A stretch of 64,000 bases of DNA from Streptosporangium sandarakinum (GCF_013409935.1 NZ_JACCCO010000001.1:3224001-3288000), one strand, 5' to 3'. Shown: positions 34,314 to 44,356, numbered from the stretch's first letter. The notes: generated from the letters alone by a model not told the origin. A program made the numbers and translations.

Positions 34314-34685
34314 TCAGAGCGCCCGGAGGCCGTTGATCACTTCCTGCAGGAGGCTCTCCACGGGCGGCGTGGCGGCCGGGACCGGTGACCGCACCAGGAT
34401 GAGCCCCTGGTCCAGCAGGTCGCCCAGCAGCACCTTGACGACTCCCATCGGCAGCCCGGCCTCCGAGGCGACCTCCGCGATGGGCCTGGTCCGGCGGACC
34501 AGGTCCAGCAGCCGCCGGTGCTCCGATCCCAGGTGGACGGCGGTGGCGGCCGCCGCGCCGGTCGCCACCACCATCGACAGCACGTCGAACGATGACGAGG
34601 AGGCGCGCGTGCGCCCGCCGGTCAGCGCGTAGGGGCGGACGACCGGACCGGCCTCCTCGTCCACCCACTCGACGTCGTCGCTCAT
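34314..34685 (-). CDS. cvnC: DUF742 protein CvnC (second conservon)
   Basis: A 123-residue DUF742 protein. WVDEEAGPVVRPYALTGGRT near the start and QEVINGLRAL at the end mirror the CvnC of the first conservon. The start ATG 34685 overlaps the stop of the roadblock gene by 4 bases (ATGA). After it the operon ends; there is no cvnD. In standard conservons the GTPase gene follows, so this one is incomplete, and its nearest GTPase is the product of the opposite, convergent operon. Confidence 0.88.
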   Translation of the reverse strand: MSDDVEWVDEEAGPVVRPYALTGGRTRASSSSFDVLSMVVATGAAAATAVHLGSEHRRLLDLVRRTRPIAEVASEAGLPMGVVKVLLGDLLDQGLILVRSPVPAATPPVESLLQEVINGLRAL

Positions 34686-35068
34686 TGCCCCGCCCGGGGG
34701 GTGGTGGCCATGTGCTGGCCGACCCGGGTCACCAGGCGGGCCATCTCGTAGGCGATCAGGCCCACGTCGGCGGCGCCGGTGGTCATGACCGCCAGGCAAC
34801 TGCCCTGGCCGGCCGAGGTGACGAAGAGGAACGCCGAGTCCATCTCCACCATCGTCTGCCGGACGGCTCCTCCGCCGAACTGCAGGCTGGTCCCCTTGGC
34901 CAGACTCTGGAACCCGGAGGCCACCGCCGACAGGTGGTCGGCGTCCTCCTTGCTCAGCCCGCGTGACGAGGCCATCATCAGCCCGTCGTTGGACAGGATC
35001 AGCGCGTGCGAGACGTCCGCCACGCTCGTGACGAAGTCATCCAGAAGCCAATACAGCTCACCCGGCAC
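34682..35068 (-). CDS. cvnB: roadblock/LC7-domain protein CvnB (second conservon)
   Basis: A 128-residue roadblock/LC7 protein, with LYWLLDDFVTSVADVSHALI at the start, LSNDGLMMASSRGLSKEDAD and a strand region MVEMDSAFLFVTSAG. It is the paralogue of the first conservon's roadblock protein. It should bind the sensor kinase and regulate a GTPase. It lies 106 bases after cvnA2, a larger gap than in the first conservon, and overlaps cvnC2 by 4 bases. Confidence 0.9.
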   Translation of the reverse strand: MPGELYWLLDDFVTSVADVSHALILSNDGLMMASSRGLSKEDADHLSAVASGFQSLAKGTSLQFGGGAVRQTMVEMDSAFLFVTSAGQGSCLAVMTTGAADVGLIAYEMARLVTRVGQHMATTPRAGQ

Positions 35069-35174
35069 GTGGTAAAACCCCTTCCCCTGTGATGATCGCG
35101 CTCGTTCGCGTGTCTACGCCGGCCGCGGGCCGGTCTCCCGTTCGGTGCTCCTCATCACCGTCCTCGGCCCGGCC

Positions 35175-37469
35175 TCAGTGCTCCTCACCGCCGTCCTCGG
35201 CCCGGCCGCGCCGCCAGCCGGCCTGGAGCGAGCTGAGCACCGCCCGCGCCTCCTCGGGCGACCGTTCCTCGGCCTGCCCGGCCGCGTCCGGATCATGCGA
35301 CGGCCGCGGCGGGCTCGCCTGGCGGATCCGGCGGGGCAGGCCGTTCGGTCGCGACGCGGCCCCGGTCTGCCCGGTGGGCTCTCCGGTCCCGGCGAGCCGT
35401 ACGATCCCGGCCGTCCCGGCGAACCCGGCGCCTCCGGCCGGCTCCGCGCTCCCGGCCGTGGCTCCGGCGGGCTCCGGCACTGTGGCCCCGGCGGCCCCGG
35501 CGGCCCCGGCGGGCCGTACGATCCCGGTGGGCTCGCCGCCGGTCCCGGACGGTCCGGGGATCTCCCGCGGCGCCTGCCCGTCCGTCTCCGGCGCTCCCAG
35601 CAGCGACTCGGGGACCAGCACGACGACCCCGGTCCCGCCGTACGGCGAGGGCCGCACCGTCACCTTCGCCCCGTACCGCGCGGCCAGCATGCCGACCACC
35701 GCGAAGCCCAGCCGGTCGGTCTCGGCCGGATCGAACTCCGGCGGGCTGGCCAGCCGCTCGTTGACGGCGGCGCGCTTCTCCGGGGTCATGCCGAGGCCGC
35801 GGTCCTCGACCTCGACCGTGAAGCCGTGACCGGCGAACTCGCCCCGGACCGACACCTCGCCCCCCGGCGGTGAGAAGGCCGTGGCGTTCTCGATGATCTC
35901 GGCGAACAGGTGCATCATGTCCGCCACCGCGTCACCGGCCAGGGTGGCGCCGGGCATGGGGTAGATCCGTACCCGGGCGTAGTCCTCGACCTGGGCGGCG
36001 GCGCCGCGCAGCATGTCCTCGATCAGGACGGGCGAGCGCCACTTGCGGCCCGCGGCCCCGCCGGAGAGGATCACCAGGCCCTCGGCGTGGCGGCGCATGC
36101 GGGTGGTCAGGTGGTCGAGCCGGAACAGGTTCTCCAGCGCCTCGGGGTCCTCGGCCTGTTTCTGCATGCCGTCGAGAAGCTTGAGCTGGCGCTGCAGCAG
36201 CGACTGGCTGCGCCGGGCGAGGCTGCGGAAGGACTGCGCGACGGCCTCGCGCAGCCTGGCCTGCTCCACGGCGGCGTCCACGGCGCGGTGCTGGACGCTG
36301 TCGAAGGCGGCGGCGACGTCGTGGACCTCGGTGGTGCTGCCCAGCGGCTCCAGCGGGGGCGCCTCGGCGGCCACGTCCACCGGCTCGCCCCGGCGCAGCT
36401 TCTCCATGACGCGCGGCAGCCGCACCTCCGCGAGGTCGGCGGCGGCGCGCCGGACCCCGGCGAGTTCGCGGGTGAGGTTGCGGCCGATCCGGAAGGAGAC
36501 CAGCAGCGAGGCGATGACCGCGACGAGGCCGAGCACGCCGGCGGTCCCGGCCTTGGCGAAGGTCGTGAGGGCCGCCGGCGCCGTCCGGTCGACGAGCCCG
36601 AGCGCGGCCGCCGACGTCCCCCTCCGGTAGGTGATCTCCAGCCGGCCGGTGGTGGCCCGCCAGTCGGTTTCGGCGACCACGCCGCCGGACAGCAGGCGGT
36701 CCTCCATCTCGGTGAGGTCCCGCACCTGCCGTGACGACGGGACCAGGCCGGTGAACAGGGCGCGCATCTCGGTGTCGAGCTGCGACATGCCCTCCTCCAT
36801 GAGGAAGGCCCGCTTGGTGGCGAACTGGCCGAACAACCGCAGCTCGGCCGGTGTCAGGCGGCGGCCCGTGGCCAGCGCGTCCGCGGCGAGCGCTCGCTCG
36901 TGAGAGAAGAAGGCCATCGAGTAGCCGACCGTGTTGACGCCGCGCATCTGCCGGGACAGGGCCTCGTCGTCGGTGATGGCCGCGATGTCGATGAACCGGT
37001 AGAACGCGTCGGACACCGGGCCGAACTCCCTGACGAGCCCGGCGGGCTCGATCCGTCCGCCGTCCACCTTGGCCCGCACCGCGTCGAGCGCGTCGACCGC
37101 GGCGGTCAGGTCGGCGAACCGAGCCTTGGACGTCGGGCCCAGGCCCGCCAGGTCCAGCCCGCGCCGCGCCCCGTCACGCAGCCGGGACCGTTCCCGGTCG
37201 GTGATGGCGCGCTGAGCGTCGAGGGACCTGCGGGCGTCCGCGGAGCGGACGGCGAGATACTCGGCCGACAGGACGGTCTCGCGCTCCACGGCGTGGCTCA
37301 CCTCGTTGGCGGGCGCGATGACGGTGTCGTAGAGGTCGTCGGCCTCCAGCAGGCTCATCGAGTCGCCGACGGTGACCGTCGCCGCGAATCCCCAGAGGGC
37401 CACCAGTGAGGTCAGAGGGATCGCCAGCAGAGCAGAGATCTTGAACCGGATGGACCTGCTCGATGCCAT
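35175..37469 (-). CDS. cvnA: conservon sensor-like histidine kinase CvnA (second conservon)
   Basis: A 764-residue membrane sensor, paralogous to the first CvnA. First helix about 9-30, extracytoplasmic sensing region to about 300, second helix about 310-335 (AGTAGVLGLVAVIASLLVSF), HAMP-like region, and an ATPase domain with N box EIIENATAFSPP, G1 VEDRGLGMTP and G2 LGFAVVGMLAARYG. The tail after residue 620 is Pro/Gly/Ala-rich and ends in DGGEEH. The sensory part differs clearly from that of CvnA1 in length and sequence, so the two likely respond to different signals. It is the first gene of the second conservon and reads towards the first. Confidence 0.85.
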   Translation of the reverse strand: MASSRSIRFKISALLAIPLTSLVALWGFAATVTVGDSMSLLEADDLYDTVIAPANEVSHAVERETVLSAEYLAVRSADARRSLDAQRAITDRERSRLRDGARRGLDLAGLGPTSKARFADLTAAVDALDAVRAKVDGGRIEPAGLVREFGPVSDAFYRFIDIAAITDDEALSRQMRGVNTVGYSMAFFSHERALAADALATGRRLTPAELRLFGQFATKRAFLMEEGMSQLDTEMRALFTGLVPSSRQVRDLTEMEDRLLSGGVVAETDWRATTGRLEITYRRGTSAAALGLVDRTAPAALTTFAKAGTAGVLGLVAVIASLLVSFRIGRNLTRELAGVRRAAADLAEVRLPRVMEKLRRGEPVDVAAEAPPLEPLGSTTEVHDVAAAFDSVQHRAVDAAVEQARLREAVAQSFRSLARRSQSLLQRQLKLLDGMQKQAEDPEALENLFRLDHLTTRMRRHAEGLVILSGGAAGRKWRSPVLIEDMLRGAAAQVEDYARVRIYPMPGATLAGDAVADMMHLFAEIIENATAFSPPGGEVSVRGEFAGHGFTVEVEDRGLGMTPEKRAAVNERLASPPEFDPAETDRLGFAVVGMLAARYGAKVTVRPSPYGGTGVVVLVPESLLGAPETDGQAPREIPGPSGTGGEPTGIVRPAGAAGAAGATVPEPAGATAGSAEPAGGAGFAGTAGIVRLAGTGEPTGQTGAASRPNGLPRRIRQASPPRPSHDPDAAGQAEERSPEEARAVLSSLQAGWRRGRAEDGGEEH

Positions 37470-37517
37470 GTCACCTCAACGGTTCGGTCTCGGAGCGCGA
37501 GAGCGAGAACCTCCGGA

Positions 37518-37531
37518 CGATCTTCAGATCG
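37518..37531. promoter_or_regulatory. palindrome upstream of the second conservon
   Basis: CGATCT-TC-AGATCG is a perfect inverted repeat 49-62 bases upstream of the cvnA2 start, in the only spacer before that operon. TATCCT on the minus strand (37543-37538) is a possible -10 box beside it. It is a candidate operator. Confidence 0.35.
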
Positions 37532-37570
37532 CCGACGAGGATAGCATCGGACAGGAGAAATATTCTTGTC

Positions 37571-38272
37571 CTATTTGTGACCTGTCAGGAAATAGTCATG
37601 TTCCGGGACAAGTCCCCCAAGAAGCACCTGGCCCGCGCGCGACGTGCGGGCGGCGTCCGGAGCCCAGGCCAGCCACGCCAGCCGTACGGCGAGCACCCCG
37701 AGCAACGCGACCTCGGTGACCAGCAGCGCCCGCTCGGCCAGGCCGATCAGCACCCGGTCGCCCGGGAGCGCCACGTAGGTGAGGGCCAGCAGCCCGAACC
37801 CGCCGGCCAGGGTCAGCCACTCCACCGGCCTGGCCACCACCCGCCACCGCTCGTCCCGGCCCAGCCCCGGAGCCATCAGCGCGCCCGCCGCGGGCAGCGC
37901 CAGGAAGGCCGCGATGGAGACGTAGCGGTGCACCTGGGCCCCGAGATCCATCGCCAGGCCCGGGGCGACCGTCGGCACGACCGCGATCACGACCAGCGCC
38001 GTGCTCCAGGCCAGCATCAGCCGCTCGGCCGCCGCGCCGATCGGGGCCCGGACCGCCCGCAGCCCCGCCACCAGCGCGAGGGACGCGACACCCAGGCACG
38101 CCATGGCGAACTCGGTGGCCCCGCCGCGGTCGAGCACGGCGTACTCGCTGATCGTCAGGTTGAGCGGATCCAGCTGCGGATCCGGGTCGATCTGACCGGC
38201 GATCGCGGCCACGATCGCCGCCGCCGTACCGGCGCAGGCGATCAGGGGGTAGAGCCTCTTCGACACGAGCAT
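37571..38272 (-). CDS. DUF998-family membrane protein
   Basis: A 233-residue membrane protein with about seven hydrophobic helices. The order of helices, LTISEYAV after the first helix, and a conserved HRY near the middle are typical of DUF998 proteins, whose function is not known. The start is uncertain: ATG 38272 begins right before the first helix, while ATG 38308, 12 codons earlier, has AGGGAC further upstream. It stands between cvnA2 and the xyl operon, all on the minus strand, with about 100 bases to cvnA2 and 170 to xylB; I see no reason to link it to either. Confidence 0.7.
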   Translation of the reverse strand: MLVSKRLYPLIACAGTAAAIVAAIAGQIDPDPQLDPLNLTISEYAVLDRGGATEFAMACLGVASLALVAGLRAVRAPIGAAAERLMLAWSTALVVIAVVPTVAPGLAMDLGAQVHRYVSIAAFLALPAAGALMAPGLGRDERWRVVARPVEWLTLAGGFGLLALTYVALPGDRVLIGLAERALLVTEVALLGVLAVRLAWLAWAPDAARTSRAGQVLLGGLVPEHDYFLTGHK

Positions 38273-38441
38273 GGACCCAGACTGTCCCGCGGACCCGGTT
38301 CCACACATCCGGCGGCGTCCCTGATCCGACCCTGAGCGATCCCCGAGATCCCGCCCCGCGGAGCGGGGTCCCGGGGACCGGCGGCCCGGGGCCGCGCCGC
38401 GGCCCCGGGCCGGCCCGCGGGTTCCCGCCCCGGGCCGCCGC

Positions 38442-39853
38442 TCAGGCCGTGTCGCGGCCTCCGGTGTACCGGGCGCGGGCCTCGGCGTAGCGGGCCCTGA
38501 TCTCCGGCACCGCGTCGGCCTCGAAGCTCCGGGAGCCGGCCCGGTCCCAGACCGGGGGCTCGTCCCCGCCCGCGACCAGCCAGGCGGCCTGCCGCGCCGC
38601 GCCGTCGGCGACGTACTCTCCCGGCTCCGGGACGACCACCGGCCGCCCGAAGACCGCCGGGGCGATCCGCCGCACCGCCTCCGACCGCGCCCCGCCGCCG
38701 ATGAGCAGTACCCTGGCCGGCTCCAGCCCGAGGGCGTCGAAGGCGTCGGCCAGGTGGCAGAGCATGCCCTCCACCGCGGCCCTGGCCAGGTGGGCGGGGG
38801 TGGAGGTGGCCAGGGTCAGGCCGTGCAGCGTCCCGGTGGCCTCGGGCAGGTTCGGCGTCCGCTCCCCCTCCAGGTACGGCACGCAGACCAGGCCGCCCGC
38901 CCCGGGCGGAGCCTGCAGCGCGAGCCGGTCGAGGTCGGCGGGACCGACCCCGAGCAGCCGGGCGGCGGCGTCGAGGACCCGGGCCGCGTTGAGCGTGCAC
39001 ACCAGCGGCAGGAACCGCCCGGTCGCGTCGGCGAACCCGGCCACCGCGCCGGTCGGGTCGGCGCTCGGGCGCTCGGCCACCGCGAACGCCGTGCCGGACG
39101 TCCCGATCGACACCACCACGTCGCCGGGTCCCGCGCCCACCCCGAGGGCGGCGGCCATGTTGTCGCCGGTCCCGGGGGCCAGCCGTACCGGTCCGGACGC
39201 CCCGGGCGGGCCCGGGGCCCGCAGTTCGCCGGCCTCCTCGCGGGGGCCGAGCACGCGCGGCAGGCCGGGCACGGCGCCGAACGCCACCTTGAGCAGGTCG
39301 GTGCGGTAGGAGCCGGTGGCGGGCGAGAAGTAGCCGGTGCCGGAGGCGTCGCCCCGGTCGGTGACGGGCTCGCCGTCCCCGCCGCCCAGCCGCCAGGTCA
39401 GCCAGTCGTGCGGCAGGCACACCCGCGCCGTACGGCGGGCCGCCTCCGGCTCGTGGACCGCCAGCCAGCGGAGCTTGGCCACCGTGAACGACGCGACCGG
39501 CACGCTGCCGACCGCCTCGGCCCACCGCTCCGGCCCGCCCAGCTCCTCGACCAGGTCGCGGGCGGCGTCGGCCGAGCGGGTGTCGTTCCACAGCAGCGCG
39601 TCCCGCACGACCCGCCCGGACTCGTCCAGGCAGACCATGCCGTGCTGCTGGGCGGCGACGCTCACCGCGGCGACGTCGTCGAACCCGCCGGCCTGGGCGA
39701 TCGCCTCCTGGAGCGCGGCCCACCAGGCGGCCGGGGCGACCTCGGTGCCGTCGGGGTGGGCCGCGCGGCCCTGGCGGACCAGGGCCCCGGTCTCGGCGTC
39801 CCTGATGACCACCTTGCAGCTCTGGGTCGAGGAGTCGACCCCGGCCACGAGTG

Positions 39854-39857
<4 letters not shown>
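38442..39857 (-). CDS. xylB: xylulokinase
   Basis: A 471-residue FGGY-family kinase that phosphorylates D-xylulose to xylulose 5-phosphate, the second step of xylose use. N-terminal [13 protein letters not shown] (the ATP-phosphate loop), [10 protein letters not shown], the substrate-aspartate region in [10 protein letters not shown], and the C-terminal [15 protein letters not shown] are all family landmarks. Its start ATG overlaps the xylA stop by 4 bases, so both are translationally coupled. The frame remains open upstream inside xylA, but the family start is clear at 39857. Regulation is through the xylA promoter. Confidence 0.94.
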
Positions 39858-41017
<1,160 letters not shown>

Positions 41018-41030
41018 CGCGCCCTCCTAT

Positions 41031-41052
41031 TTAATCCACATTATGGACTTAA
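41031..41052. promoter_or_regulatory. xyl promoter/operator region
   Basis: An AT-rich imperfect palindrome (outer TTAA/TTAA, inner TCCA/TGGA) directly in front of xylA. On the minus strand TTGACG (41079-41074) and CATATT (41056-41051) form a promoter with 17-base spacing, so the palindrome covers the transcription start. A ROK repressor gene is divergent, which makes it the likely operator. The rest of the 307-base spacer to 41324 holds the ROK leader, in which a short GACGGGTTCC repeat recurs, and no gene that I can support. Confidence 0.7.
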
Positions 41053-41324
41053 TATGGTCCGGCAGGGTGGGATCGTCAAGAGGTGGGGGGTTCCATGGGT
41101 TCCATCAGACCTGGCGAGGGGACTGCCGGGTTCACCCGGTGGGAGAATCGCTTCATTGATATGGTTCCTGTGTTCAGAACGGGCAGGGCTTGTCCGTCGC
41201 CCACCTCGGCCGAGGAAAGCGAGAAGCCGCTCTCTTCAGGGAGCGGAGGAGTCACGACGACGGGTTCCGGGACGCCGGCTTCCGAGACGACGGGTTCCGG
41301 GGCGGCGCTGACCGGACGGGTTCC

Positions 41325-42491
41325 ATGACGACGCAGGCCGTACGCCACGACGCGATGCGCGCCCGCAACCTCGCCGTGGTGCTGGGCGAGGTGCGCCGGA
41401 GCGGCCCGGTCACCCGCGCGGCGCTCGCCGAGATCACCGGGCTGACCAAGACCACGGTCTCCAAGATGGTCGGCGACCTGCTGGAGGCCGGGATGGTCGC
41501 CGAGTCGGCGGCGCCCCGCGACGGCGAGCGGGGCCGGCCGGGCACGGCCGTCTCCCTCAGCGGCGACCGGGTGGCGGCGCTCGGCCTGGAGATCACCGCC
41601 GGCCACCTGTCGGCCTGCGTGGCGGACCTCACCCTCGCGGTGCGGCTCCGTTGTGCACAGGCTGTGGACAACCGGTCCCGCCCCCCTGTGGAAACCATGG
41701 CCCATCTGCAGGAACTTGCCCACAGGGCTGTGGACGAAGCGCGTACGGCCGGCCTGTCCGTCGTCGGCTCCACGCTCGCCGTCCCCGGCCCCGTGGACGG
41801 CGGGCTGCTGCACACCGCGCCCAACCTCGGGTGGCGCGGCGTCCGGGCCGGCGACCTGCTGGACTTCCCGGTGACCGTGGAGAACGAGGCCAACCTCGCC
41901 GCGCTGGGCGAGCTGTGGTTCGGCGGCGGGCCGGACGACTTCCTGCACGTGTCGGGGGAGACCGGCATCGGCGCCGGCCTGGTGGTCGGCGGCGAGCTGT
42001 TCCGCGGCGCGCACGGCCTGGCCGGCGAGCTGGGCCACGTGGTCGTCTTCCCCGACGGCCCGGACTGCCGCTGCGGCGGCCGGGGCTGCCTGGAGCGGTA
42101 CGCCGGCCAGGAGGCACTGCTCCGCGCCTCCGGCGCCGCCGGGGTGCCCGAGCTGACCGAACGGCTGCGGGCCGGCGAGGCGGACGCGCTGCGCGCCTGC
42201 GAGCGCGCCGGGTGGGCGCTGGGCGTCGCCCTCACCTCGGCGGTCAACCTGATGGACCCCGGGACGGTCGTGCTGGGCGGGATCTTCGCGCCGCTGTTCG
42301 AGTGGATCGCCGGCCCGGTCCGCGAGGCGATGTCCACCCGGCTGGCCGGGATGCGCCGCTCCGTGCCCGAGCTCGCGGTCTCCCGGCTCGGCGGCGACGC
42401 CGCGACCCTCGGCGGGGCCGGGCGGGTCATCCACCGCGTCATCGCCGACCCCGCCCCCCACCTCCCCACCGCCCGCCCGCTCACCCTCTGA
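41325..42491 (+). CDS. xylR: ROK-family repressor of xylose genes (XylR-like)
   Basis: A 388-residue ROK protein: winged HTH at about 15-70 (PVTRAALAEITGLTKTTVSK), then a sugar-kinase-like domain with GLEITAGHLSAC, the ENEANLAALGE motif, GETGIGAGLVVGG, and the ROK zinc motif CRCGGRGCLE. It should bind DNA without xylose and release it with xylose. It lies divergent from xylAB across an AT-rich palindrome, the standard xylose layout, so the target is well inferred. ATG 41325 is chosen because the HTH starts soon after; the frame stays open to 41190 but that part is a low-complexity repeat. The DNA at 41651-41737 inside it contains a cluster of DnaA-box-like 9-mers. Confidence 0.88.
   Translation: MTTQAVRHDAMRARNLAVVLGEVRRSGPVTRAALAEITGLTKTTVSKMVGDLLEAGMVAESAAPRDGERGRPGTAVSLSGDRVAALGLEITAGHLSACVADLTLAVRLRCAQAVDNRSRPPVETMAHLQELAHRAVDEARTAGLSVVGSTLAVPGPVDGGLLHTAPNLGWRGVRAGDLLDFPVTVENEANLAALGELWFGGGPDDFLHVSGETGIGAGLVVGGELFRGAHGLAGELGHVVVFPDGPDCRCGGRGCLERYAGQEALLRASGAAGVPELTERLRAGEADALRACERAGWALGVALTSAVNLMDPGTVVLGGIFAPLFEWIAGPVREAMSTRLAGMRRSVPELAVSRLGGDAATLGGAGRVIHRVIADPAPHLPTARPLTL
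41651..41737. other. cluster of DnaA-box-like sequences inside the ROK gene
   Basis: Five 9-mers resemble the DnaA box TTGTCCACA: TTGTGCACA (41651), TGTGGACAA (41663, exact on the reverse strand), TGTGGAAAC (41687), TTGCCCACA (41716) and TGTGGACGA (41729). They sit in 87 bases of coding sequence. Binding is not shown. Confidence 0.4.
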
Positions 42492-42727
42492 CCCTCAATC
42501 GCTGGGCTTGCGGGCGACGAGTAGCACCGCGACGACTGGCTTCTCCGGACAGGCTGCCCGAGTTGGGGGCGCGGGTGGTGCATCGGCCCGCTTCACATGC
42601 TGGCAGCGGGCCACGACGCGGAGAGATCGGCGCTGGTGATTCCGTTGTTGAAAAGGCCGATTGCCAGGATCGGTGGGGCGTATGGTGGCGGTGCCTGCGG
42701 TGATGCTCTGCTGTGGAGGTGTCCATC

Positions 42728-43033
42728 GTGTTGGTGATGCGTCCGGCGCGAGCGGCTGACCACGATGCGGTGGCCGCCATGATCCTCGCCCGCTGCGAGT
42801 GGATGGAGGCGAACGGCCTGCCGAGTTGGCGGCCGAGCGTTGATGACCTCGCGGGGCAGTGTGGCAATCCCTTCGGTGACGTGTGGGTCATGGAGATGAA
42901 CGGTTCCCGCATCGTGGGCCGCACGACGATCCAGCGGGAAGGGCCACCATGGGGGTGGACGGACACCGAGCGGACAGAAGCCGCCCTGTATCTCAACACC
43001 ACGGTGACCGATCCCGCTTATCGTCACCTGGTT
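42728..43033 (+). pseudogene. GNAT acetyltransferase, 3' truncated
   Basis: The N-terminal 100 residues look like a GNAT-family N-acetyltransferase (MRPARAADHDAVAAMILARC, then MEMNGSRIVGRTTI, then ALYLNTTVTDPAYRH). The family normally continues with the acetyl-CoA-binding loop and another 60 residues, but here homology ends at about 43033 and the frame runs on to 43156 through DNA that is the antisense of another gene. So the catalytic core is missing and the gene is a remnant. The GTG at 42728 follows a GGAGG sequence. The region is clearly less GC-rich than its surroundings. Confidence 0.7.
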
Positions 43034-43039
43034 GGAATC

Positions 43040-43474
43040 ACTCGATCCGTTAAGGGCGCGGATAAGCTCTGCCATCAGGGCGGGCAGCGTGGAAGACAGA
43101 CGGATGTACTGGGCGTCCAATCGCCACTGAACCGCTTCGGTCACGGCTGCTCGTAATTGGTGCGCGGGGCGCACCGGGCCGTCTTCCGGGAGGTCGTAGG
43201 CGGCTATGACCTGCCGGAGGAGAGGAATCGTGTCGTGGACTCGACCATCCAGGTGCGTGGCCTCGCCGAGCAATCGAGACGGGTCGATGCCTAACGCTGC
43301 CGCGATGGCGTCGAGCACACCATCACTGGGGGCGCGGGTGCCCTGCTCCACTTTCCGGAGCATGCTCAAGGAGACATTGGCCGTCTGAGCAAGGCCGGCC
43401 TGTGTCATGCGGCGCGCACTGCGGATTGAGGCTATGCGCTGCCCTATTCCGTCGTTAGGGGTTGCGGTGGGCAT
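43040..43474 (-). pseudogene. XRE-family regulator, 3' truncated
   Basis: The protein starts with an XRE/HTH_31 domain (RIASIRSARRMTQAGLAQTA, then RKVEQGTRAPSDGVLDAIAAAL) and continues with a helical region to LMAELIRALNGSS, where the family normally goes on for about 200 more residues. Beyond about 43040 the frame is open to 42593 but reads the antisense of the acetyltransferase, so it is not real coding. The regulator is therefore truncated, facing the truncated acetyltransferase. The ATG at 43474 lies one base after the stop of the HAD gene, so the two are co-transcribed. The N-terminal part might still bind DNA. Confidence 0.65.
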
Positions 43475-43475
43475 C

Positions 43476-44132
43476 TCAGCTCCATTCGGAACTGCGAGGA
43501 AGGAGCGAGGGAAGATCCAGGATGCTCTCAATGAGCCAATCAACTGAATTTAAAACGGACGCATCATTCGCCCACAAGTTCCCCCAGGGGCCTCGCCGGA
43601 TCATGCATGTCAGTAAGCCCGCCGCCTTCGCGGGGATGATGTCGTTGGCCGGATGGTCACCGACATAGACCGTCTCCTCAAGGGCTGCTCCGCTCAACTC
43701 AACAACGCGACGGAAGAACGCGGGGTCCGGCTTCGCCACCCCCCATTCCTCCGAAGTCGCGACCTCGTCGGCCGGGAGGGAGAGATCTCGTACGAGGTTC
43801 CCCGCCTTGGTCGTCTGGTTTCCGGCGATGCATACACGGATCCCCATATCGCGCAATCCTTGAAGCCCTTGCCGGACATCGGGATACAGGTCGGTCTCGT
43901 CGAGGAACTCGCCGTGCCCGGACGCTTCCCGGGCGCGGCGCTCTTCGCCTAGGTCTATGCCGGGCCGGAGCAGGCGTACCGCCTCTGCGTTGTCCAAACC
44001 CATCGCCGTCACCGCTCCGACGAGGGCCGAGAGGGTGTGCCGGGGAACACCCAACCAGTCGGCCCAGGAAGCCCAGTAACGATCGTCGCGGACGAGCGTC
44101 TCGCCGATGTCGAACACCACAGTCCTGATCAC
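43476..44132 (-). CDS. HAD-superfamily hydrolase
   Basis: A 218-residue HAD-like hydrolase. Motif I is VFDIGETLV: the nucleophilic aspartate is present but the usual second aspartate is glycine, as in several HAD subgroups. Motif II-like CIAGNQTT, motif III lysine in WGVAKPDPAFF, and motif IV VYVGDHPANDI are in place. The substrate is unknown. It is the first gene of a pair with the truncated XRE regulator, 1 base apart. The tail is well-formed. This locus is lower in GC than neighbours, so it may have come by transfer. Confidence 0.8.
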   Translation of the reverse strand: MIRTVVFDIGETLVRDDRYWASWADWLGVPRHTLSALVGAVTAMGLDNAEAVRLLRPGIDLGEERRAREASGHGEFLDETDLYPDVRQGLQGLRDMGIRVCIAGNQTTKAGNLVRDLSLPADEVATSEEWGVAKPDPAFFRRVVELSGAALEETVYVGDHPANDIIPAKAAGLLTCMIRRGPWGNLWANDASVLNSVDWLIESILDLPSLLPRSSEWS

Positions 44133-44328
44133 ACGTGGCAGGGTAGGTCAAGCTGTGCCCGTTCGGATGCCGATTGGAAGAGGGTCCGTTCGCGGGCCTC
44201 GCGCACGGAAAGCGTCTCGATCGACTGATGGAAGTGTGCCCGGCCGTGGACACGTTTTCCGCTGAGCCGGGCGGAAGGGTCTCATCCGCACTCCGTATCC
44301 GGCGCCCTTGCTCCGGCGGGTAGTCTGG

Positions 44329-44340
44329 TTGAAGGTTCAA
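44329..44340. promoter_or_regulatory. inverted repeat before the VOC gene
   Basis: TTGAA-GG-TTCAA is a perfect palindrome 16 bases upstream of the VOC start, just before its ribosome-binding site (TAGGAGAG). It is a candidate operator. The spacer 44133-44356 shows nothing else that I can support. Confidence 0.45.
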
Positions 44341-44356
44341 GTTCTAGGAGAGAGCC

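Noticed and set aside
41083..41328. An 81-codon frame that ends in ATGA at the ROK start.
   Set aside because: Composition is low-complexity Ser/Gly/Thr from a short DNA repeat, and no ribosome-binding site was seen. It lies in the leader region.
41651..41737. Chromosome origin suggested by DnaA boxes.
   Set aside because: There is no dnaA, dnaN or AT-rich unwinding region nearby, and the cluster is inside a coding gene.
44133..44356. A gene or RNA between the HAD and VOC genes.
   Set aside because: Open frames there are short and without motifs; no tRNA-like fold was seen.
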